Assembly (NCBI RefSeq): GCF_029203285.1
Contig: NZ_CP115669.1
Coordinates: 3,472,001-3,536,000, forward strand
Reading direction: 5' to 3'
DNA from: Pseudomonas sp. PSE14
GTDB taxonomy: Bacteria > Pseudomonadota > Gammaproteobacteria > Pseudomonadales > Pseudomonadaceae
DNA: 64,000 nt
The notes below the pieces were generated by a model, which saw only the letters and a list, made by a program, of their open reading frames with translations, ran no database searches and had not been told where the DNA came from. Of this stretch, positions 16,253 to 23,912 are shown one piece after another; within the stretch, counting starts at the first letter, position 1, and each line of letters starts with the position of its first letter. The position numbers and the translations under genes are program-made.

Positions 16253-16401
16253 GGTGCCAATGTCCTGTGTCGCGATGGCCGTGGGGCATGACGACGCGGA
16301 GTCGGCGGCTTACTGCTTTGCCCTGCCTGGGGTGCGTGTCCGGCACCCGTTCCTGCGTGTTGCCCATGATTTGCGCTGTCGATAGCGCGTTATCTGGAGA
16401 G

Positions 16402-16425
16402 ACGAGGCAGCCTTGGCGAAATTTA
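16402..16425 (-). promoter_or_regulatory. PvdS (iron-starvation) promoter box upstream of pvdA-like gene
   Basis: On the minus strand the sequence reads TAAAT, sixteen bases, then CGT, an exact match to the Pseudomonas PvdS/PfrI consensus TAAAT-N16-CGT. It lies about 150 bases upstream of the start codon and faces the gene. A PvdS-like sigma factor is encoded at 50165-50701. Confidence 0.85.
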
Positions 16426-16440
16426 GAATGATTCTCACTA
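16424..16440. promoter_or_regulatory. Fur-like site overlapping the PvdS box
   Basis: AGAATGATTCTCACTA matches 12 of 16 Fur consensus positions and abuts the -35 part of the sigma box. A further loose inverted repeat, GTCATT...AATGAC, lies at 16442-16463. The rest of the 16253-16658 gap has no gene; it carries these sites and a REPIN. Confidence 0.5.
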
Positions 16441-16548
16441 AGTCATTAAAATTTCAGAATGACGAGCGGGTGCCAGAGATAGAAATTCGTGCGCAGGCCG
16501 CGTGGGACTAAATCCTGGCGCATGCCATGCGTCTGTGTATGTAAATGC

Positions 16549-16620
16549 GGTTCGCGAGCAAGCTCGCTCCTACAAAGAGCGGCCAGGCTCTCCCTGTAGG
16601 AGCGAGCTTGCTCGCGAACC
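16549..16620. repeat. REPIN (inverted REP pair)
   Basis: GGTTCGCGAGCAAGCTCGCT at the left is followed after about 22 bases by the inverted AGCGAGCTTGCTCGCGAACC. It is the same family as 12943-13020 and 26019-26089. Confidence 0.85.
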
Positions 16621-16658
16621 AGAGACGACACGCAGTCGCCGGCGAACAACAACCGCTG

Positions 16659-17153
16659 TCAGTCCTGTCCGCCCCAGGCCTTCAGGCGCGCCCGACAATG
16701 CTTCATCGCGTTGACGATGTGCTTTTCCACCATGTCGCGGGAAATGCCCATGAGCTCGGCAATCTCGGCATGGCTGCAACCCTCGACCTTGCGCAGGACG
16801 AAGGCGCGGCGACAGGCTTCGGGCAGCTCCGCGAGGGCGCGCTGGAGCATCTGCAACTGCTGCTGCCGGCAGGCCTCCTCCTGCGGGCAGCGCTCGTCCA
16901 GGCCGCCTTCGTGGTCGAGGGTCTCCAGGTCCTGGTTGCGCCGCACGCGGCTGCGCCGGTGCAGATCGATACTGAGGTTCACCGCTGTGCGATAGAGAAA
17001 CGCCCGCGGTTGCTCGATATTCTCCTCGCCCTTGCGGTCGAGCAGGCGCAGGAAGGCCTCCTGGCTGACATCGGCAGCCGCCTGGCGATCACCGAGGCTG
17101 CGATTCAGGTACAGGAACAGTTCCTTGTAGTAACGGATGAACGCGCTTTCCAC
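16659..17153 (-). CDS. ECF sigma factor, FecI/FpvI type
   Basis: A 164-residue sigma-70 of the iron-uptake ECF group. Region 2 contains LFLYLNRSLGDRQAAADVSQ, region 2.4 FLYRTAVNLSIDLHRR, and region 4 LPEACRRAFVLRKVEGCSHA followed by the HTH EIAELMGISRDMVEKHI. The start is a GTG at 17153. It is divergent from the FecR-like gene (138-base gap) instead of forming the usual fecI-fecR operon. It should respond to the receptor with the N-terminal signalling domain at 20502-22892 and activate receptor or uptake transcription. Confidence 0.9.
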   Translation of the reverse strand: MESAFIRYYKELFLYLNRSLGDRQAAADVSQEAFLRLLDRKGEENIEQPRAFLYRTAVNLSIDLHRRSRVRRNQDLETLDHEGGLDERCPQEEACRQQQLQMLQRALAELPEACRRAFVLRKVEGCSHAEIAELMGISRDMVEKHIVNAMKHCRARLKAWGGQD

Positions 17154-17216
17154 CCCGTGGGCATCCTATGAAAAACCGTCGAGGCTGTAGGCGCCTGCTG
17201 ACAGTCCGAGTCAGGC

Positions 17217-17236
17217 TTATTTATAATCACTCGCAT
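17217..17236. promoter_or_regulatory. weak Fur-like site between sigma and fecR genes
   Basis: TTATTTATAATCACTCGCAT keeps the ATAATCA core of the Fur consensus (about 11 of 16 positions) in the divergent promoter region. It is plausible because both neighbours are iron-regulated families, but the match is modest. Confidence 0.4.
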
Positions 17237-17291
17237 CAACACGAAAGAAAAGTGTGATATTGGCCGCACCGCGGCCTGAACCGAGCCCCTG

Positions 17292-18311
17292 ATGACCAAC
17301 TCCCCCGCCCCGTTCGACGAGGACCGTATCAGCGACGAAGCTGCGCACTGGTGCGCGCGCCTGCACGATGCCGAGTGCAGCGACGCGGAACGCGCCGCCT
17401 TCGGACGCTGGCGCGCGGCTGATCCTCGGCACGAGGCGGAGTACCAGGCGATGCTGGAAATCTGGCAGCTCTCGGAACGACTGCCACCGACCCCGCACAT
17501 CCAGCCGAATCTCGCTATCAGCCCCACGCCTGGTCGCGCTCGCAGCCAGCGCCGCCCACGCAGCGGCAAGCGCATCGCCGCCGTGGCCGCCGGCGTGCTG
17601 GTCGGCATCGGCGCGGCATGGTCGGCCGGATGGTCGGCCGGTCTGCTGCCATCGCGCGTCGGCTACTACGCGGCACAGCCCACGCCGCGGATGGTCGAAC
17701 TGGCCGATGGCTCGAAGGTGGAGCTCAACAGCAACTCGCAACTGATCTTCGCTGACTTCCGCGACCGCCGCAGCGCCTGGCTCAAGAGCGGTGGCGAAGC
17801 CTACTTCCGCGTCACCCACGACACCTTGCAGCCCTTCTCGGTCTGGACCGACAACGGCAGCGTGCGAGTCACCGGCACGCGCTTCAACGTCTGGACCGAC
17901 CAGAACCAGACGCTGGTCACCCTGCTGGAAGGTTCGGTCGTGGTCAGCCCGCCCGACAGCATCGACGGCAACAGCGCCCAGCTCACCCCAGGGATGCAGG
18001 CGCGCTACCTGAAGGGCAGCGCGCGCATCGAACTGGCCCAGGTCGCACCAACCGGCGCCATCGCCTGGACCGAGGGCAAGCTGGTGATCGACGACCTGCC
18101 CCTGCAGGCCGCCATCCCGCTGATCAACCGCTACCTCAGGCAACCGGTACTCCTCGACGACGCTGCCGTCGCCGCCATGCGCATCGGCGGTATCTACCGT
18201 ACCGACGATCTGCAGGCACTGGTGGATTCGCTGCCCAAGGTCCTGCCGGTGGACCTGCGCAAGGACAACCAGGGTCGCATGGTTCTCGCCAGCCGCTACG
18301 TGCAGCTCTGA
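17292..18311 (+). CDS. FecR/FpvR-type anti-sigma factor (membrane signal transducer)
   Basis: A 339-residue protein. The N-terminal cytoplasmic part (about 1-90) has the DEAAHWCARL and FGRWRAADPRHEAEYQAM segments typical of the FecR N-terminus. One membrane helix follows at about 95-117. The periplasmic FecR domain contains LADGSKVELNSNSQL and VRVTGTRFNVW. A C-terminal STN-like end has LPLQAAIPLINRYL. It should hold the ECF sigma factor inactive and relay the signal from the receptor's N-terminal domain. In P. aeruginosa a single FpvR controls both FpvI and PvdS; the same could hold here for the two sigma factors in the window (inference). Confidence 0.92.
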   Translation: MTNSPAPFDEDRISDEAAHWCARLHDAECSDAERAAFGRWRAADPRHEAEYQAMLEIWQLSERLPPTPHIQPNLAISPTPGRARSQRRPRSGKRIAAVAAGVLVGIGAAWSAGWSAGLLPSRVGYYAAQPTPRMVELADGSKVELNSNSQLIFADFRDRRSAWLKSGGEAYFRVTHDTLQPFSVWTDNGSVRVTGTRFNVWTDQNQTLVTLLEGSVVVSPPDSIDGNSAQLTPGMQARYLKGSARIELAQVAPTGAIAWTEGKLVIDDLPLQAAIPLINRYLRQPVLLDDAAVAAMRIGGIYRTDDLQALVDSLPKVLPVDLRKDNQGRMVLASRYVQL

Positions 18312-18352
18312 TACTCGCCATGCGGGCATGTCGGGTAGCGGTGTGCCGTGCG

Positions 18353-18379
18353 GGTTCGCGAGCAAGCTCGCTCCTACAA
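18353..18379. repeat. single REP element
   Basis: GGGTTCGCGAGCAAGCTCGC and its CTCCTAC tail, without an inverted partner nearby. It lies just after the fecR-like stop codon. Confidence 0.8.
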
Positions 18380-18498
18380 GGAGCACCCGGGTCCCGAACT
18401 CCAATGCGACGGAATCTGCCTTTCCCGACCGCACCAAGGATCAGCGCCCGCGCCCACTGAGCTCGATACTGGAGCGCCCCACTCGGATACACCTTCTT

Positions 18499-18538
18499 AT
18501 TTGCGAACTTTTCGCAAATTCTCTTCAGTTTTCGCCGG
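18499..18538 (+). promoter_or_regulatory. perfect palindrome and PvdS-like box upstream of the exporter
   Basis: ATTTGCGAA-CTT-TTCGCAAAT (18499-18519) has perfect 9-base arms. Its right arm overlaps CAAAT-N16-CGG (18515-18538), a two-mismatch version of the PvdS box facing the exporter gene. The palindrome could be an operator masking that promoter. The rest of the 18312-18653 gap has a REP and no gene. Confidence 0.5.
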
Positions 18539-18653
18539 GCTCATTCGTCTTGATAGCAACGATTCGGATTTGCCGATGATTTCCTGATTCGCGCCGCCGT
18601 CTCGCCCCGTTTTACGGCCCGCCTCGCCGGCAGGCCGAGCCCAGGAAAAGACG

Positions 18654-20342
18654 ATGCAAACTCCCGCTCCAAGCGCCTTCCGCGAAATGCTCAACCTGCT
18701 GCGGCCCTATTGGCTACCGCTGACCATCGCCACCCTGCTGGGGATTCTCGGTGGCGCCGCCATCACCGCCCTGCTCGCTACCATCAACTACGGCCTGCAT
18801 ACCGAAGGCGGCATGCCCGCCGCGCTCCTGCTCGGTTTCGCTGGGCTGTGCGTCCTCGCCCTGCTCGGCTCGATCGTCTCGGACCGTGGCACCAACTATG
18901 TCGGCCAGCACGTCATCGCCAACCTGCGCAAGGACCTGGGCAGCAAGATCATCGCCGCGCCCATCGAGCAGATCGAGCGTTACCGCAGCCACCGCCTGAT
19001 CCCGGTGCTGACCCACGACATCGACACCATCAGCGACTTCGCCTTCGCCTTCGCGCCCCTGGCCATCGCCCTGACCACCACCCTGGGCTGCCTGGGCTAC
19101 CTGGCCTGGCTGTCGCCCCCCATGTTCCTCGCCACGGCCGTCGCCATCGTCGTCGGCAGTGCCGTCCAGTACGTGGCACGGGCCAAGGGCATCAAGGGCT
19201 TCTTCGAGGCGCGGGACAAGGAAGACGAACTGCAGAAGCACTACCGCGCCATCGCCGAGGGCGCCAAGGAACTGCGCATCAGCCGCCCGCGCCGCTTCCA
19301 GCACTACAGCGAGCGCCTGCAAGGCACCGCCGACGAGATCTGCGACATCCAGCTGCGCTCGATCAACCTGTTCAACGTCGCCAAGGGCTTCGGCTCGACG
19401 CTGTTCTTCATCGTCATCGGCGTGGTGCTGGCCTACCAGTCGCTGTGGCCGAGCACCGACCAGGCGACGCTGTCGGGCTTCATCCTGGTGCTGCTGTACA
19501 TGAAGGGACCGCTGGAGGGTCTGATCGGCCAACTGCCGGTGGTGACCCGCGCACAGGTCGCGTTCCGCCGCATCGCCGAGCTGTCGGTGCGCTTCTCCTC
19601 GCCGGAACCGAACCTGCTGCTGGCCGACGATGGCCGCGCAACGCCGGACTTCCAGTCCCTGGAACTGCGCGACCTGGCCTACCGTTACCCCACCGACGAC
19701 GGCACGCGCGGCTTCGGCGTAGGGCCACTGAACCTCAAGGTGAATCGCGGCGAAATCCTCTTCATCGCCGGCGAGAACGGCTGCGGCAAGACCACCCTGA
19801 TCAAGCTGCTGCTCGGCCTCTATGTCCCGCGTGAAGGCGAATTGCTGCTCAACGGCGAGCCGGTGAGCGACGGCAACCGCGACGATTACCGGCAACTCTT
19901 CACCACCATCTTCGCCGACTACTTCCTCTTCGAGGACCTGCTCAAGGGCAGTCAGGACATTCCCGCGCAAGCGGCGCGCTATCTGGAGCGGCTGGAGATC
20001 GCCCACAAGGTCAGCCTGCAGGGCCAGGAATTCTCCACCACCGACCTGTCCACCGGCCAGCGCAAGCGCCTGGCATTGGTGCAGGCCTGGCTGGAGAAGC
20101 GCCCGGTACTGGTGTTCGACGAATGGGCGGCGGACCAGGACCCGGAATTCCGCCGCATCTTCTACACCGAGCTGCTGCCCGAGCTGCGCGCCCAGGGCAA
20201 GACGCTGATCGTGATCTCCCACGACGACCGCTATTTCGACGTCGCCGACCGGCTGTTGCGCATGGGCGCCGGACGCATCACGGAGATCGAGGAGTACCGC
20301 GCAACCTCCCCCAGTGGCAGCTCGGGCGTGGCAGTGCCTTGA
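18654..20342 (+). CDS. pvdE: PvdE/SyrD-type cyclic-peptide (siderophore) export ABC transporter
   Basis: A 562-residue half-transporter. Six membrane helices fill about residues 1-310, starting NLLRPYWLPLTIATLLGILG. The ATPase domain has Walker A AGENGCGKTTLIKLL, signature LSTGQRKRLALVQ, Walker B VLVFDEWAADQDPEF and H-loop VISHDDRY. The DEWAADQDP Walker B is a hallmark of the PvdE/SyrD family, which moves peptide siderophore or lipopeptide precursors to the periplasm. AGGA precedes the ATG. It stands between fecR and the receptor gene and is probably activated by the PvdS-like sigma. Confidence 0.93.
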   Translation: MQTPAPSAFREMLNLLRPYWLPLTIATLLGILGGAAITALLATINYGLHTEGGMPAALLLGFAGLCVLALLGSIVSDRGTNYVGQHVIANLRKDLGSKIIAAPIEQIERYRSHRLIPVLTHDIDTISDFAFAFAPLAIALTTTLGCLGYLAWLSPPMFLATAVAIVVGSAVQYVARAKGIKGFFEARDKEDELQKHYRAIAEGAKELRISRPRRFQHYSERLQGTADEICDIQLRSINLFNVAKGFGSTLFFIVIGVVLAYQSLWPSTDQATLSGFILVLLYMKGPLEGLIGQLPVVTRAQVAFRRIAELSVRFSSPEPNLLLADDGRATPDFQSLELRDLAYRYPTDDGTRGFGVGPLNLKVNRGEILFIAGENGCGKTTLIKLLLGLYVPREGELLLNGEPVSDGNRDDYRQLFTTIFADYFLFEDLLKGSQDIPAQAARYLERLEIAHKVSLQGQEFSTTDLSTGQRKRLALVQAWLEKRPVLVFDEWAADQDPEFRRIFYTELLPELRAQGKTLIVISHDDRYFDVADRLLRMGAGRITEIEEYRATSPSGSSGVAVP

Positions 20343-20431
20343 GCGGCCAGCCCGGTCTCGGCCGGGAAAGCGCCAGGTGGAAAAAATAATTCAACGAAGT
20401 CTTCCGGTTTTTTCCAACCGATGCGTCATAT

Positions 20432-20450
20432 GAAGCTTAATCATTCTTAT
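20432..20450 (+). promoter_or_regulatory. Fur box candidate upstream of the TonB receptor
   Basis: GAAGCTTAATCATTCTTAT keeps TAATCATT and flanking A/T positions of the Fur consensus. It is 52 bases before the receptor start, in an A/T-rich patch unlike the surrounding GC-rich DNA. Confidence 0.5.
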
Positions 20451-20501
20451 TAGAAATTCCATTACAAGAATTCCTGCTTACACGATCATAGGAGTCTTCA
20501 A

Positions 20502-22892
20502 GTGAGTCGCACCCGCTCCACGCTTCAAACCCGGCACCCAGTGAAGCCCCTGGCCCGCCGGGTCCGCGCCGCCGCCCTGGGCATGCTCCTGACCGCCGGC
20601 GCGGTGGAGGCCGCACCGGTTCGTATCGACATCCCGGCGCAATCCCTGGCCTCTGCCCTCACCAGCCTGGGCACGCAGTCGAACCTGCAGATCGTCTTCA
20701 ACCAGACCCAGGTACGAAACCTGCGCGCCCCCAGCGTGCGCGGCGAGATGGAGCCGACCCAGGCACTGGAGCACCTGCTGCAAGGCACCGGCATCAAATA
20801 CCAGGTCGAAGGCAGCCGCGTGACCCTGCTCGGCGCCAACGCGAGCGCGAGCGACACCCTGAGCCTGGCCGCGCAGACCATCACCGGCAGCGTCGAAGGC
20901 GAGGACAGCTACGTGCCACGCACCTCCACCAGCGGCAGCAAGACCGATACGCCGCTGCTGGAAATCCCCCAGTCGATCTCAGTGGTCACCCGCAAGCAGA
21001 TGGACGCCCAGGGCGCCCAGACGGTAACCGAAGCGCTGCGCTACGTGCCCGGCGTGAAGGTCGAGGCCTACGGCCTGGACCCCAAGGGCTTCGACTGGAT
21101 GTACATCCGCGGTTTCAACGCCCAGGCCACCAGCGACTACCTCAACGGCCTGCGCCAGCAGAACAACAACTATGCCTTCTTTCGCAGCGAGCCTTACGCC
21201 TTCGAGCGCATCGACGTGGTCCGTGGCCCCTCCTCCAGCCTGTTCGGCCTGGGCGATGCGGGCGGTATCGTCAACCGCGTGAGCAAGAAGCCCACCGCCA
21301 ACCACATCAACGAAGTCCAGCTCACCGGCGGCAACCATGACCGCAAGCAGGGCCAGTTCGACCTCGGCGGCGCGCTGGACGACCAGAACCAGTTCCTCTA
21401 CCGCGTCGTGGGCCTGGCGCGCGACGCCAACACCCAGGCCGAGTACGACGACGGCCACGAGATCGAGGACGACCGCTACTACATCGCCCCGTCCTTCACC
21501 TGGGCGCCGGACGAAGACACCAGCCTGACCGTGCTCACCGACTTCCTGCGCGACCGCAACTCCGGCTCGATCTTCGACTACAGCGTGAACGGCCATCCCA
21601 CCGGGACCCTGCTGGGCGACCACAGCTTCAACCACTTCGACCAGGACCAGTACACCCTGGGTTACGAATTCCGTCATCGCATCGATGACATCTGGGAATT
21701 TCGCCAGAACGCCCGCTACGGCCAGGTCGACCTGATCTTCAACAACCTGCTGCCGCAACTGCAGGTCGGACGGAACATCATCCGTACCGCCGACCGCTTC
21801 GACCAGCACATGGACACCCTCAACCTCGACAACCAGTTGCAGGCGGACTTCAACACTGGCGCCATCAAACACACCCTGCTGATGGGCGCGGACTACAGCT
21901 GGCAGGACGCCAATATTGCCCGCTGGCGCACCCTGGGCCCTCCGTTGAACCTGGATAAACCGGTGTACGGCCAGGACGTGCCGCGTCCGAACAAGAGCAC
22001 CAGTCTCCAGTCCATCGACTACGACCAGAACATCGAGCAGATCGGCGCCTACCTGCAGGACCAGGTCAAGTTCGACGACCACTGGATCCTCACCGCCGGC
22101 GGCCGCTACGACTACGTGCGCAACGACCTGGACAACCACGTCGGCGCCCACAGCATGCAGAAGGACAACGCCTTCACCGGCCGCGTCGGCCTGACCTACC
22201 TGACCGACTTCGGCCTCGCACCCTACGTCAGCTACTCCGAGTCCTTCGTGCCCAACACCGGCATCAGTTCCGACGGCAGCGCCTTCAAGGCCAGCGAAGC
22301 CCACCAGTACGAAGCGGGCGTGAAGTTCCAGCCCGACGACGCCCTGCTGATCACCCTGGCGGCTTACGAGCTCACCAAGGAAAACATCCTGACTCCGCAG
22401 CTCAACGCCAACGGCGTGCCCACCGGCTTCAGCGAACCTACCGGCGAGCAACGCTCGCGCGGCATCGAGGCGGAGCTGAAAGCCAAGCTGGATCAGAACT
22501 GGGACCTGCTCGCCTCCTACACCTACACCAAGGCCAAGATCACCCAGAGCAACGACGGCAACGAGGGCAACCGCCCGGCCAACGTGCCCGAGCACATGGC
22601 CAACGGCTGGCTGAATTACACCTTCCACGAGGGTGTGGTGGACGGTCTCTCCGTCGGTGGCGGCGTGCGCTACACCGGTTCGCTGTACGGCAACAACGCC
22701 AACACCTACCACGTCGACAACTACACCCTGTTCGACGCCGGCGTGAGCTACCCGCTGAACAGGAACGTGACCCTGTCGGTGAATGCCCAGAATCTGCTGG
22801 ACGAGGAATATGCCGCGACCTGCGACAGCCCGATCTCCTGCTACCCGGGCCTGCGCCGCACCGTCATGACCAGCGTGAAGTACAGCTGGTAA
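20502..22892 (+). CDS. TonB-dependent ferric siderophore receptor with N-terminal signalling domain (FpvA/FecA type)
   Basis: A 796-residue outer-membrane transducer. A signal peptide (about 1-38, ending GAVEAAP) is followed by an STN/secretin-like domain (about 40-115, IDIPAQSLASALTSLGTQSN). The plug domain (about 155-265) has SISVVTRKQMDAQGAQTVTE and RIDVVRGPSSSLFGLGDAGG. The 22-strand barrel ends in VKYSW with the terminal aromatic. The GTG start has AGGAG upstream. The signalling domain links it to the FecR/FecI pair at 16.7-18.3 kb. It probably imports the siderophore made by this locus. Confidence 0.95.
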   Translation: MSRTRSTLQTRHPVKPLARRVRAAALGMLLTAGAVEAAPVRIDIPAQSLASALTSLGTQSNLQIVFNQTQVRNLRAPSVRGEMEPTQALEHLLQGTGIKYQVEGSRVTLLGANASASDTLSLAAQTITGSVEGEDSYVPRTSTSGSKTDTPLLEIPQSISVVTRKQMDAQGAQTVTEALRYVPGVKVEAYGLDPKGFDWMYIRGFNAQATSDYLNGLRQQNNNYAFFRSEPYAFERIDVVRGPSSSLFGLGDAGGIVNRVSKKPTANHINEVQLTGGNHDRKQGQFDLGGALDDQNQFLYRVVGLARDANTQAEYDDGHEIEDDRYYIAPSFTWAPDEDTSLTVLTDFLRDRNSGSIFDYSVNGHPTGTLLGDHSFNHFDQDQYTLGYEFRHRIDDIWEFRQNARYGQVDLIFNNLLPQLQVGRNIIRTADRFDQHMDTLNLDNQLQADFNTGAIKHTLLMGADYSWQDANIARWRTLGPPLNLDKPVYGQDVPRPNKSTSLQSIDYDQNIEQIGAYLQDQVKFDDHWILTAGGRYDYVRNDLDNHVGAHSMQKDNAFTGRVGLTYLTDFGLAPYVSYSESFVPNTGISSDGSAFKASEAHQYEAGVKFQPDDALLITLAAYELTKENILTPQLNANGVPTGFSEPTGEQRSRGIEAELKAKLDQNWDLLASYTYTKAKITQSNDGNEGNRPANVPEHMANGWLNYTFHEGVVDGLSVGGGVRYTGSLYGNNANTYHVDNYTLFDAGVSYPLNRNVTLSVNAQNLLDEEYAATCDSPISCYPGLRRTVMTSVKYSW

Positions 22893-22937
22893 ACCGGGCG
22901 CTGGAAGCGGCTCCGGCCGTCTCCCAACGCCCCGATC

Positions 22938-22961
22938 GGGCTCCCTGTTCACAGGGGGCCC
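22938..22961 (+). terminator. GC-rich hairpin after the receptor gene
   Basis: GGGCTCCCTG / CAGGGGGCCC with loop TTCA and a small imperfection, followed by GTTGTCGTTT. It probably attenuates transcription between the receptor and the FhuD-like gene, which lies only 114 bases downstream. Confidence 0.5.
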
Positions 22962-23006
22962 GTTGTCGTTTCAGCAGATCGCCGTTTCAACCGCGAGGAG
23001 AAATGC

Positions 23007-23912
23007 ATGTCCCTCACCCGCCGCCACCTGTTGCAGGGGCTCGCCATTGGTGGGCTGGCCTGCGCCGCCGGGCTGCCCGTTCTGGCGGGAGAACCCCTGA
23101 CGCGGATCGTCGCGCTCAACTGGGTCGCCGCCGAGACGCTGCTGACCCTGGGCGTCACACCGCTGGCGATCTCCGATGACCGCTACTACCGGGTGCGCAT
23201 GCCCACCCTGGCGCTACCCGAGAGCGTGCGCGACGTGGGCCCGTACTGGGAGCCGAACCTCGAACTGATCCAGCAATTGCGCCCACAGTTGATCCTCAGT
23301 GACCCGATGACCCCAACCCTGGAGCGACGCCTGAACGGCATCGCCCCCACCGAGCGCGTGGCCATCTATCCCGCGCCCCAGGGCGCCTGGCGCGCAACGA
23401 CCGGGTTCATGATCGAACTGGCACGCCGGCTGGGCGTCGAGCAGGTCGCCGCCGATTACATCGCCGCCGGCGAACAGCGCCTCGCCGAACTGAAGGCGAA
23501 GCTGGCGGGTCGTCCGCAGCCACCGGTGTGCGTCGCCGTGCTCAACCAGGACGGCCGCCACGCAGCCGTCTACGGCAAGAACAGCATGGTGCAGGACGTG
23601 CTGGATCGCCTCGGCGTCGAGAACGCCTGGCAAGGCCCGGTCGGCCCGGTGGGGCTGGCCATGGTCAGCATCGAACGCCTGGCCGAACGGCCGGATGCGC
23701 ATCTGGTCTACGTCGACATCCCGACCACCTCGGCGCGCCTGCAGAGCCTGCGCCAGCCCAACGACCTGTGGGCCAACCTGCCCGCCGTGCGCCGGGGCCA
23801 CACCCTGACACTGGAGCGCTTCTACCCCTACGCCGGCGCCGCCTCGGTACTGGACCTTGCCGAGCGCATCGCCGCCTATCTCGACAGCACCACGGAGGCT
23901 GTGCATGCCTGA
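23007..23912 (+). CDS. fhuD: FhuD-like ferric siderophore-binding periplasmic protein
   Basis: A 301-residue protein beginning MSLTRRHLLQGLAIGGLACA, a twin-arginine (S-L-T-R-R-H-L-L) signal peptide cleaved near LPVLAGEP. The mature part has the two-lobe siderophore-binding layout joined by a long helix, with RIVALNWVAAETLLTLGVTP at the N-lobe entry. It collects ferric siderophore from the receptor and delivers it to the FhuB-like permease, whose start overlaps its stop by eight bases. GAGGAG lies upstream of the ATG. FhuD proteins prefer hydroxamates, in line with the predicted ligand. Confidence 0.9.
   Translation: MSLTRRHLLQGLAIGGLACAAGLPVLAGEPLTRIVALNWVAAETLLTLGVTPLAISDDRYYRVRMPTLALPESVRDVGPYWEPNLELIQQLRPQLILSDPMTPTLERRLNGIAPTERVAIYPAPQGAWRATTGFMIELARRLGVEQVAADYIAAGEQRLAELKAKLAGRPQPPVCVAVLNQDGRHAAVYGKNSMVQDVLDRLGVENAWQGPVGPVGLAMVSIERLAERPDAHLVYVDIPTTSARLQSLRQPNDLWANLPAVRRGHTLTLERFYPYAGAASVLDLAERIAAYLDSTTEAVHA

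Noticed and set aside
17105..17608. Alternative minus-strand frame overlapping the FecI-type and FecR-type genes
   Set aside because: It overlaps both conserved genes in a different frame and shows no domain; the GTG-started sigma factor explains the region.
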